From contig JAKALV010000118.1 in the NCBI GenBank assembly GCA_021824055.1, forward strand, positions 1-9,574: a stretch of 9,574 nt of DNA, read 5' to 3'. This document shows, in pieces, positions 1-5,469 of the stretch. Under the pieces are notes generated by a model, which saw only the letters and a list, made by a program, of their open reading frames with translations, searched no databases and was not told where the DNA came from. Position 1 is the first letter of the stretch. The number at the start of each line of letters is the position of its first letter. This DNA is from Acidobacteriota bacterium (GTDB lineage: Bacteria; Acidobacteriota; Vicinamibacteria; Vicinamibacterales; SCN-69-37). The position numbers were made by a program, and so were the translations under genes.

Positions 1-2262
1 AACTGGCAGAAGGGCTCGCACGCCATCTCCGGCGGCGTTTCGATCACCAACATCACCGGATGGGGCAAGAACATCACGGCGGTGCCGACGATCACGTTCG
101 GCCTGCAGACCGCGGATCCCGCGCGGCCGATGTTCAACACCACGAACTTCCCGGGCGCGTCCGCCGCGAACCTGACGGCGGCGCAGAACCTCTACGCGGT
201 GCTCACGGGCCGCGTGACGCAGATCACGGCCAACGCCCGCATCGATGGGGCCACCGGCAAGTACGTCGCGCAGGGTGCGGCCATCCAGAACTTCGCGCAG
301 ATGGAATCGGGCTTCTACGTGCAGGACGCGTGGCGGCCACGCGCGAACCTGACGATCAACGTCGGGTTGCGTTACGAACTGCAGGGTGCGTTCAAGGCGA
401 ACAACAGCCTGTACTCGTACGCGACTCCGGAGGACGTGTTCGGTGTGTCGGGTCTGGCCCCGGGCTGCAATGTGGTCACGCCCACGGCGGCGGCCTGCAA
501 CTTCTTCAAGCCGGGCACGATGCCGGGCGCCAAACCCACGTTCAAGCAGTTGACCAAGGGGACGAAGGCGTACAACCTCGACAAGAACAACATCGCGCCG
601 AGCATCGGCGTGAACTGGACGCCGTCGAGCGACCACCCGTTCCTGCAGAAGCTGATGGGCGACTCCGGACAGTTCGTCGTCCGTGGTGGCTGGACCCGCG
701 GCTACACGCGCGGCGGCTTGAGCGACTACTCGTCGGTATACAACGCGAACCCGGGCATCCTCATCTCGACCAACCGGTCGGCGGGTCTTGGCAACCTGGG
801 CTCGAACCTGGTGTTGCTCCGAAATGATTCGCAGCTCGCGCCGGCGGACTTCCCGTCCACGCCGACGTATCCGATGACCGGCTCGGTCACCGACACGATC
901 AACGCGTTCGCGCCCAACTTCAGAGTGCCGTACGCCGACAGCTACACGTTCGGCATTCAGCGCGGCATCACGAAGAACATGGCCCTTGAAGTGCGGTATG
1001 TCGGCACGCGCAGCCGCGACTCGCGCCAGGTCTACAATCTCAATGAGTTCGACATCAATGAGAATGGGTTCCTGAACGAGTTCAAGAACGCGCAGGCCAA
1101 TCTGCAGGCCAACATCGCGGCCGGTCGCGGCGCCAACTTCAAGTACTACGGCGCGGGCACCGGCACGGTGGCCCTGCCGATCTACCAGGCGTATTTCAGC
1201 GGCGTCTCGGCTGCGAACGCCGGCAACGCGGCGCTCTACACATCGGCGAACTACGCGAGCAACACGTTTGTGAACCCGCTCGCGAAGTACAACCCGAACC
1301 CGTTCACGGCGGCCAGCGCGCTTGCCGGATCGGGCGCGGCGGCCTCGCAGCGCGCGAACGCATTGGCGGCCGGGCTGCCCGCGAACTTCTTCGTGGTCAA
1401 CCCCGACTACCTGGGCGGCGCGAGAATCACCGGCAACGGTGGCTTCACGCGCTACAATTCAATCCAGACTGAGCTCCGCCGCCGCCTGGCGAATGGCCTC
1501 CAGTTCCAGGTCAACTACACGTACGGCAAGGGCTACGGGTCGACGTTCTACTCGTTCCGCGTGCCGTTCCAGGAGACGGAGCTGACGGGCCCTAGGGGTA
1601 ACGTCACGCACGCGCTCAAGGCGAACGTCGTGCTCGATCTGCCGTTCGGCAAGGGCCGCCGGTTCCTCGGCAGCGCGGGTCCGGTGCTCGACCGGATCGT
1701 CGGTGGGTGGTCGGTCAACCTGAACACGCGTTTTCAGAGCGGCCGCCTGGTCGATTTTGGCAACGTCCGGATGGTCGGTTTCAACGCATCCGATCTGAAG
1801 GGCATGTATCAGCTCCGCCATGACTCGACGAGCGGGACGGACCGCGTCTACATGCTGCCGCAGGACGTCATCGACAACACGATCAAGGCGTTCAGCGTCA
1901 GCGCGACGTCGGCGACCGGTTACGGTTCGCTCGGCGCGCCGTCGGGTAAGTACTTCGCGCCGGCGAACGGCCCGGATTGCATCGAAGCCATCGCAAATGA
2001 CTACGGTGATTGCGGCACGCGTTCTCTGGTGGTGCGCGGACCGATGCTCACGGAATCGGACTTCGGCCTCGTGAAGCAGGTGACCATCGTGCGCAACATC
2101 CGCGCGGAGTTCCGTATTGAACTGCTCAACGCGTTCAACAACGTCAACTTCATCCCGGTCTCGGGCGTCGGCGGCACGACGTTGCCGAACTACGAAGTGA
2201 CGGGTCTCACGGGCATCAACACGTCGAGGATCGGACAGATCGTCGGAAGGATCAGCTGGTAA
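1..2262 (+). CDS. TonB-dependent receptor, Oar-like beta-barrel (5'-truncated by window edge)
   Basis: The reading frame is open from base 1 to a TAA at 2260-2262, giving 753 visible residues. The N-terminal carboxypeptidase-regulatory-like and plug domains lie outside the window. What remains is outer-membrane beta-barrel. It shows the family signature GFYVQDAW followed by LTINVGLRYE (about residues 104-125), then DLPFGKGRRFLG and LDRIVGGWSVN (about 540-573). Near the end are FNNVNF and a terminal tryptophan (GRISW), as expected for a barrel recognised by the BAM machinery. Alternating aromatic/polar strands and Asn/Gly-rich loops fill the rest. Known members of this acidobacterial/myxococcal group are TonB-coupled outer-membrane proteins, probably taking up oligosaccharides or other large nutrients; the substrate cannot be read here. 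The frame continues upstream of the first in-frame ATG (82), so 82 is not the real start. A hairpin terminator follows 59 bp after the stop. Confidence 0.9.
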   Translation, partial: NWQKGSHAISGGVSITNITGWGKNITAVPTITFGLQTADPARPMFNTTNFPGASAANLTAAQNLYAVLTGRVTQITANARIDGATGKYVAQGAAIQNFAQMESGFYVQDAWRPRANLTINVGLRYELQGAFKANNSLYSYATPEDVFGVSGLAPGCNVVTPTAAACNFFKPGTMPGAKPTFKQLTKGTKAYNLDKNNIAPSIGVNWTPSSDHPFLQKLMGDSGQFVVRGGWTRGYTRGGLSDYSSVYNANPGILISTNRSAGLGNLGSNLVLLRNDSQLAPADFPSTPTYPMTGSVTDTINAFAPNFRVPYADSYTFGIQRGITKNMALEVRYVGTRSRDSRQVYNLNEFDINENGFLNEFKNAQANLQANIAAGRGANFKYYGAGTGTVALPIYQAYFSGVSAANAGNAALYTSANYASNTFVNPLAKYNPNPFTAASALAGSGAAASQRANALAAGLPANFFVVNPDYLGGARITGNGGFTRYNSIQTELRRRLANGLQFQVNYTYGKGYGSTFYSFRVPFQETELTGPRGNVTHALKANVVLDLPFGKGRRFLGSAGPVLDRIVGGWSVNLNTRFQSGRLVDFGNVRMVGFNASDLKGMYQLRHDSTSGTDRVYMLPQDVIDNTIKAFSVSATSATGYGSLGAPSGKYFAPANGPDCIEAIANDYGDCGTRSLVVRGPMLTESDFGLVKQVTIVRNIRAEFRIELLNAFNNVNFIPVSGVGGTTLPNYEVTGLTGINTSRIGQIVGRISW

Positions 2263-2321
2263 AGACAGAGTAGAGACAGGGAACTGAACTGAGTCTCTGA
2301 TCTGGACTGAGGTTCGACACG

Positions 2322-2360
2322 CGCCCGGCAGGACTAACGTTCTGCCGGGCGTTTCACGTT
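2322..2360 (+). terminator. Rho-independent-like terminator after the TonB receptor gene
   Basis: A perfect 10-bp GC-rich stem (CGCCCGGCAG at 2322-2331, CTGCCGGGCG at 2342-2351) closes a 10-base loop and is followed by TTTCACGTT, a short imperfect T-run. It lies 59 bp after the receptor stop, on the expected side. A weaker 6-bp stem (AGAGAC 2272-2277 with GTCTCT 2293-2298) precedes it. The U-tract is poor, so Rho assistance is possible. Confidence 0.7.
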
Positions 2361-2409
2361 CGGGGGACTGACGAACGAGGTTCGGGGGGCTTCGCGCGCC
2401 GTGCGGTTC

Positions 2410-2441
2410 GGCGCGCCCCTTCGCTCCGCTCAGGGCGCGCC
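2410..2441. repeat. GGCGCGCC hairpin module, left arm only
   Basis: Nine-base arms (2410-2418 GGCGCGCCC, 2433-2441 GGGCGCGCC) enclose a 14-base centre containing TTCGCTCCGCTC. The centre resembles the CTCGCTTCGCTCGG centre of the next hairpin, so the two look like diverged copies of one module, each preceded by GTTCGG. The GTTCGG starts of the two copies lie 44 bp apart, twice the 22-bp phase. Confidence 0.7.
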
Positions 2442-2453
2442 AAGCCCGGGTTC

Positions 2454-2485
2454 GGCGAGCGGCCTCGCTTCGCTCGGCGCTCGCC
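2454..2485. repeat. Hairpin module shared by both cassette arms (left copy)
   Basis: GGCGAGCG (2454-2461) pairs with CGCTCGCC (2478-2485) around a 16-base centre. The module and its TTC flank are repeated without change, in inverse orientation, at 3342-3376 in the right arm. A perfect 35-base match between arms about 0.86 kb apart indicates recent copying, gene conversion or selection on the structure. Confidence 0.8.
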
Positions 2486-2575
2486 ACGGGCCACCGCATC
2501 TCGCAATCGAGCGCGTTCGGCCGGCGTTGACAGCGCGCTCACCTGTCACCAGAACCTATCCACGGGCGAAGGCCC

Positions 2576-2663
2576 CCGAACCACGCGCGTCAGCCGCCCG
2601 AACCACGGGCGTCAGTCCCCCGAACTGCCTGCGCCAGCCCCCCGAACTGTTTTCAGGTGCCCC
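2576..2663. repeat. Inner tandem array of four 22-bp units (left arm)
   Basis: CCGAAC occurs at 2576, 2598, 2620 and 2642, exactly 22 bp apart each time. The first two units read CCGAAC + CACGSG + CGTCAG + a C-rich tail; the third and fourth diverge in the middle but keep the CCGAAC and CCCC ends. The phase continues to 2664 as a degenerate CCGGCA. The array is oriented opposite to the outer GTTCGG units of the same arm. Confidence 0.85.
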
Positions 2664-2781
2664 CCGGCAGAATTTGCCAACTACGGAGCGACTCGGGCTG
2701 GAAGAAACTGCGTACATTTCTCGCCTTTGCGCGAATTCCGGCGCAATTCGTGCGGCATGGCGCATGCAAAAGCAGGCGGCC

Positions 2782-3171
2782 ATGGCGGCGAAGCGGTATC
2801 AGGACCTGGTGGTGTGGCAGGCGGCCGACGAAGTGCGGCGGGAGGTCTATCGGCTGACCGGACAGGGAGCGGCGGCGCGCGATTTCCGATTCCACGATCA
2901 GGTACGAGCCGCAGCTTCCAGCATCGCCGCCAACATCAGCGAGGGTTTCCGGCGCTACAGCCCCCGTGAGTTCGCGCAGTTCCTCGACTATGCATTCGCG
3001 AGCTCCGGCGAGACCGAACATTGGCTCGACGATGGCGTGGCACGACGTCACTGGACGGAAGAGGACGTACGGACGGCTCGTCTGCAGCTGCGCCGATTGG
3101 ATGCCGGCCTCAGGGCCCTTATCCGCTACCTGCGGTCTCCCAAGGCCGCCGAGCGTTCGCGTCGGGGCTGA
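2782..3171 (+). CDS. Four-helix-bundle protein (23S rRNA IVS protein / bAvd-like family)
   Basis: A 129-residue product, close to the usual 115-130. It starts MAAKRYQDLVVWQAADEV, matching the family's N-terminal pattern (aromatic, then DL.VWQ.A). It continues with YRLT (23-26), HDQVRAAASSIAANISEGF (38-56, the most conserved helix-2 motif), EFAQFLDYAFASSGETEHWL (63-82) and a C-terminal Leu/Arg-rich helix (about 93-118). Homologues are basic helical bundles, some encoded within 23S rRNA intervening sequences; related bAvd proteins assist retroelement reverse transcriptases. The biochemical role of stand-alone members is unknown. ATG 2782 was chosen because it places the family motif directly at the N-terminus; an in-frame ATG at 2764 would add six residues, and neither has a strong ribosome site. 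The gene is the only one inside the inverted-repeat cassette, and its stop lies within 10 bp of the right arm. No convincing promoter was seen in 2664-2781. Confidence 0.85.
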   Translation: MAAKRYQDLVVWQAADEVRREVYRLTGQGAAARDFRFHDQVRAAASSIAANISEGFRRYSPREFAQFLDYAFASSGETEHWLDDGVARRHWTEEDVRTARLQLRRLDAGLRALIRYLRSPKAAERSRRG

Positions 3172-3199
3172 GGGCGAAGGTTCAGGGACTGCACCTCTT

Positions 3200-3287
3200 G
3201 TTCGGGGGGCTGCCGCCCGCAGTTCGGGGGACTGCCGCGCGTGGTTCGGGAGGCTGCCGCGCGTGGTTCGGGGGCCTTCGCCCGTGG
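3200..3287. repeat. Inner tandem array of four 22-bp units (right arm)
   Basis: GTTCGG occurs at 3200, 3222, 3244 and 3266, exactly 22 bp apart. The units read GTTCGGGRG + RCTGCCG + CSCGYR, the reverse complement of the inner left array. The last unit runs into the conserved core (CCTTCGCCCGTGGATAGG). This array is more uniform than the left one: units 2 and 3 differ at two positions. Confidence 0.85.
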
Positions 3288-3341
3288 ATAGGTTCCGGTG
3301 ACGGATGAGCTGCGCTCGGTTGCGAGATGCGCTGGTCTTTG

Positions 3342-3376
3342 GGCGAGCGCCGAGCGAAGCGAGGCCGCTCGCCGAA
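3342..3376. repeat. Hairpin module shared by both cassette arms (right copy)
   Basis: Exact reverse complement of 2451-2485. The stem GGCGAGCG (3342-3349) pairs with CGCTCGCC (3366-3373), followed by the GAA that corresponds to the TTC flank of the left copy. Confidence 0.8.
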
Positions 3377-3398
3377 CCGCACGGCCATGCGCAGCCTC

Positions 3399-3448
3399 CC
3401 GAACTGCACGCGTCAGCCTCCCGAACTACAGGCGTCAGCCCCCCGAAC
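3399..3448. repeat. Outer 22-bp-phased units (right arm)
   Basis: CCGAAC at 3399, 3421 and 3443 (22-bp steps), separated by TGCACGCGTCAGCCTC and TACAGGCGTCAGCCCC. A further CCGAAC at 3372 lies 27 bp upstream at the hairpin edge. These units mark the outer end of the cassette; beyond 3448 the sequence no longer shows the pattern. Confidence 0.75.
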
Positions 3449-3493
3449 GCCCAGTGTCTTTCCACCCTCGAACGTCCATGTCACAGTAGGTCT

Positions 3494-3916
3494 GTGAAGT
3501 ACTGGATCAACTGTGTCGCGAAGAACCATGTCCTGGCGGGTGTGGCCGGCGGGTTCACGCAAGCCCCTAATGGCAAGGCCGAAGCGCTCAAGCGATTGTC
3601 GAGCGGAGACATGATGGCTTTCTATTCGGAGGGCACCTTGTTTCGGGCCGGTGAGCGGTTGCAGGCGTTTACCGCCATTGGCCGCGTCGTGGGTGAGGCG
3701 CCGTATCAGACAAAGGTCACGGCCCGGTTCATCCCATGGCGCCGTCGCATGGAGTTCCTGGAGTGCGAAGAAGCGCCGATCCTGCCGCTGGTTCCCGGTC
3801 TCGGGTTCATCACCGACAAGACCGACTGGGGCCTGTCGCTCAAGCGCGGACTGTTCGAGATCAGCGCCGAGGACTTTGGCGCGATCGCCGCGGCCATGAA
3901 GGCCGATCTGGGCTGA
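3494..3916 (+). CDS. EVE-domain protein, UPF0310 family
   Basis: A 140-residue product that is a single EVE (PUA-like) domain. Recognisable family segments are the N-terminal KYWINCVAKNHVLAGV.GGF.Q (2-23), LKRLSSGDMMAFYS (32-45), LQAFTAIGRV (56-65), FIPWRRRMEFL (about 80-90) and a C-terminal WGLSLKRGLFEIS (about 117-129). EVE domains bind modified nucleotides in DNA or RNA and often occur in restriction or RNA-modification contexts; the ligand of the stand-alone UPF0310 group is not established. The start is GTG, supported by AGTAGG at 3485-3490 just upstream, by the family N-terminus beginning there, and by upstream sequence belonging to the repeat arm. The open frame extends further upstream through the repeat, but that part should not be annotated as protein. 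The next gene follows after 31 bp. Confidence 0.88.
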   Translation: MKYWINCVAKNHVLAGVAGGFTQAPNGKAEALKRLSSGDMMAFYSEGTLFRAGERLQAFTAIGRVVGEAPYQTKVTARFIPWRRRMEFLECEEAPILPLVPGLGFITDKTDWGLSLKRGLFEISAEDFGAIAAAMKADLG

Positions 3917-3947
3917 CGATCGATTCGCGACAGCACAAACGGGCTGG

Positions 3948-4343
3948 ATGCCCGACGCCATGGCGATTGAACACAATGTGGATCGCGCTCTGCGGCTGAT
4001 TACGATCACGGGCCCTGGCGGCGGCATCGACGCGATTGCCGATTCGGCCGGCCGTTTGCTGAATGATGTCAGTCTCGGCCGCGACTTCTCGCTGTTGTTT
4101 CTCGTGCCGAGCTCTGAAACGCCGGAACCCGAAGACCTGATGAAGATGGCGGAACTCCTCGGCCTTGTGACTGCCCGGTTTGACGGCCGAATCGCCGTGG
4201 TCACGCCGAACGTGGGCCAGATGACGCCGGCGGCGCTGCTCACGACGATGGTCGATGATGGTTCCGGCTCCGGTCGCGTCAGGGCCTTTTCGAGCGAACT
4301 CAGCGCGCGCGCGTGGGTGCTCAAGGGCGGCCAGCCGGCCTAG
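3948..4343 (+). CDS. Small STAS/SpoIIAA-like protein (tentative)
   Basis: A 131-residue protein with no signal peptide or membrane segment. The pattern of short beta strands and amphipathic helices (RLITITG; SLLFLVP; DLMKMAELLG; RIAVVTP; ALLTTMV; VRAFSSELSARAWVL) fits the STAS/SpoIIAA-like fold. In particular, the terminal strand-plus-helix resembles the VR.F.....A..WL ending common in SpoIIAA-like (DUF3478-type) proteins. This is fold-level resemblance only; no phosphorylated-serine motif of anti-sigma antagonists was identified, so no function is assigned. ATG 3948 has only a weak upstream purine stretch (GGGCTGG); ATG 3960 is an alternative. It lies 31 bp after the EVE gene and 59 bp before the glycosyltransferase, on the same strand, so co-transcription is possible. 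Confidence 0.6.
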   Translation: MPDAMAIEHNVDRALRLITITGPGGGIDAIADSAGRLLNDVSLGRDFSLLFLVPSSETPEPEDLMKMAELLGLVTARFDGRIAVVTPNVGQMTPAALLTTMVDDGSGSGRVRAFSSELSARAWVLKGGQPA

Positions 4344-4402
4344 GGCGCTCGCCTCCGTGGTGCTCCGCTAAGGCGTTGCACTCACTGCCGCCCGGGGACA
4401 CA

Positions 4403-5380
4403 ATGACGCGCATAGCGATGTCCGCGCCAGCCCTCAGCTTTGTCATTCCGCTCTACAACAGTGCCGCCACGATCGGGTCTCTGGTGAAGGAGATCGAAAG
4501 CCTTTCGGTCGAAGGCGGGCATGAGATCGTGCTGGTCAACGATGGCAGCGCCGACCGCACGGGTGAGATCTGCCGCTCGCTCGTTCGCGACGCGCGCCTG
4601 CCGATCACGTACATCGAGCACGCCCGCAACTTCGGCGAACACAACGCCGTGCTCACCGGTTGGCGTCACGCCAGAGGCGCCTATGTCGTGAACCTGGATG
4701 ATGACAGCCAGAACCCTCCGGCCGAAGCGGTGCGGCTGTGGCAGCACGCGGTTCGCGAACAACTGGACGTGGTGTTCGGCCACTATGACGTGAAGCAGCA
4801 TTCGCTCTTCAGAAACTTTGGCAGCTGGCTGACGAACCGCATGACCGACTGGGCGCTTGACAAGCCGCCCGGGTTCTATCTGTCGAGCTTTCGCTGCGTC
4901 AGTGGATTCATCACGCAACAGGTGGCGGCCTACACCGGCCCGTATCCGTATCTGGACGGCCTGTTGCTGCAGGTGACGCAGCGCATCGGGTCGATCAAGG
5001 TGCGCCACGACAAACGCACGGCGGGCGAGAGCGGCTACACGTTCCGCCGTCTGCTTCGGTTGTGGCTGAGCGCGTGGCTCAATTTCTCGCTCGTGCCGCT
5101 GCGTGCCGCCACGTTTCTCGGGCTGGTGACGGCGGCGGGCGGCCTCGTCGGATTCGTGTTTGTGGTGTGGCTGTGGTCGCAGAACCGCGGTCCGGCCTAC
5201 GGCTGGGGCTGGGTCACGTCCGCCGTCATGCTGTTCTCAGGCGCACAGCTTGTGATGCTGGGGCTGATCGGAGAGTACCTCGGCCGCATGTTTCTGACGG
5301 TGAATCAGCGGCCGCAGGCCGTGGTGCGCGAGGTGGTCAGCACGGGGTCAGAGCCGTTTTCCACAGGCATCAACAGCTAA
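4403..5380 (+). CDS. Family 2 glycosyltransferase, polyprenyl-phosphate type (ArnC/GtrB/DPM1-like)
   Basis: 325 residues. The N-terminal GT-A domain opens with LSFVIPLYNS (11-20) and has VNDGSADRT (45-53), RNFGEHNAVLTGWRHARG (75-92) and the metal/nucleotide-binding DDD in VVNLDDDSQNPP (99-101). The linker TAGESGYTFRRLLRLW (206-221) is typical of the DPM1/ArnC group. Two C-terminal membrane helices follow (about 238-258 and 268-292), then EYLGR. Such enzymes transfer a sugar from a nucleotide donor to undecaprenyl phosphate at the inner face of the membrane, for lipid A, O-antigen or glycan modification; the sugar is not predictable. ATG 4403 follows GGGGACACA; the frame upstream is a read-through extension overlapping the previous gene. 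The last 13 codons and the stop lie inside a large inverted repeat, so the tail STGSEPFSTGINS is probably repeat-derived. Confidence 0.9.
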   Translation: MTRIAMSAPALSFVIPLYNSAATIGSLVKEIESLSVEGGHEIVLVNDGSADRTGEICRSLVRDARLPITYIEHARNFGEHNAVLTGWRHARGAYVVNLDDDSQNPPAEAVRLWQHAVREQLDVVFGHYDVKQHSLFRNFGSWLTNRMTDWALDKPPGFYLSSFRCVSGFITQQVAAYTGPYPYLDGLLLQVTQRIGSIKVRHDKRTAGESGYTFRRLLRLWLSAWLNFSLVPLRAATFLGLVTAAGGLVGFVFVVWLWSQNRGPAYGWGWVTSAVMLFSGAQLVMLGLIGEYLGRMFLTVNQRPQAVVREVVSTGSEPFSTGINS

Positions 5381-5454
5381 GGGACACAGGTCCACTTTGG
5401 AGGACCTGTGTCCCTTAGCTGTTGGTTTCTGTGGAAAACGGCTCTGACCCCGTG
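5341..5454. repeat. 53-bp near-perfect inverted repeat between convergent genes (REP-like, probable bidirectional terminator)
   Basis: The left arm 5341-5393 and right arm 5402-5454 are complementary at 50 of 53 positions, with an 8-base loop ACTTTGGA. The three mismatches cluster near the middle (5366-5370 against 5425-5429). The inner part is GGGACACAGGTCC / GGACCTGTGTCCC; the outer part is CACGGGGTCAGAGCCGTTTT and its complement. It sits between the ends of the glycosyltransferase (+) and LD-carboxypeptidase (-) genes, where it could end transcription in both directions, though neither side has a T-run. The left arm overlaps the glycosyltransferase's last codons and stop. The GGGGTCAG and GGGACA palindrome style resembles dispersed REP-type elements mobilised by REP-associated transposases; that origin is inferred. 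Confidence 0.85.
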
Positions 5455-5469
5455 TCCTCACCTCGTGCC

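Larger units (their letters stand above)
2358..2663. repeat. Left arm of inverted-repeat cassette
   Basis: This arm matches the reverse complement of 3180-3448 in ordered blocks. 2451-2485 equals the complement of 3342-3376 at 35/35 bases. 2496-2514 matches 3312-3330 at 18/19. 2545-2589 matches 3258-3302 at 44/45. The arm is itself a nested palindrome: its outer edge has GTTCGGGGG-type units (2358, 2380, 2406, 2450) and its inner edge has CCGAAC units in the opposite sense. The first 16 bases, 2358-2373, are exactly complementary to 2610-2625. An extra hairpin module (2410-2441) is present here and absent from the right arm. No coding sequence is credible inside the arm. Confidence 0.9.
3180..3448. 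repeat. Right arm of inverted-repeat cassette
   Basis: Reverse-complement counterpart of 2358-2663 with block order preserved. From the inside out it holds a degenerate 20-bp GTTCAG unit (3180), four GTTCGG units at 22-bp phase (3200-3287), the near-identical core (3258-3302), a 19-base conserved segment (3312-3330), the 35-bp hairpin module (3342-3376) and outer CCGAAC units (3399, 3421, 3443). It lacks the second hairpin module of the left arm. It starts 9 bp after the four-helix-bundle stop and ends 46 bp before the next gene's start codon. Confidence 0.9.

Noticed and set aside
1459..2499. 346-codon - strand frame opposite the TonB receptor.
   Set aside because: Arg/Ala-rich antisense frame that crosses the terminator and repeat; the + strand barrel is clear.
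2554..2566. DnaA box or replication origin suggested by CTATCCACGG in both cassette arms.
   Set aside because: It differs from TTATNCACA at key positions, occurs once per arm as part of the repeat core, and there is no AT-rich unwinding region or origin gene nearby.
2576..2663. CRISPR array.
   Set aside because: Units are contiguous 22-bp tandem copies with no unique spacers between constant repeats, are few in number, occur in both orientations, and no cas gene is present.
2401..2781. In-frame open extension upstream of the four-helix-bundle gene, which would make a 256-residue protein.
   Set aside because: It runs through the left repeat arm, has no family similarity, and the known N-terminal motif begins at 2782. 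It is open only because the repeats are GC-rich.
2358..3448. Complete insertion sequence or integron cassette.
   Set aside because: No transposase or integrase, no clear target-site duplication next to 2358 or 3448, and no attC-type R/L box arrangement could be recognised.
2653..3465. 270-codon open frame on the - strand across the cassette.
   Set aside because: It is antisense to a recognised gene and its sequence is translated repeat (runs of Pro/Arg/Ser), with no recognisable domain.
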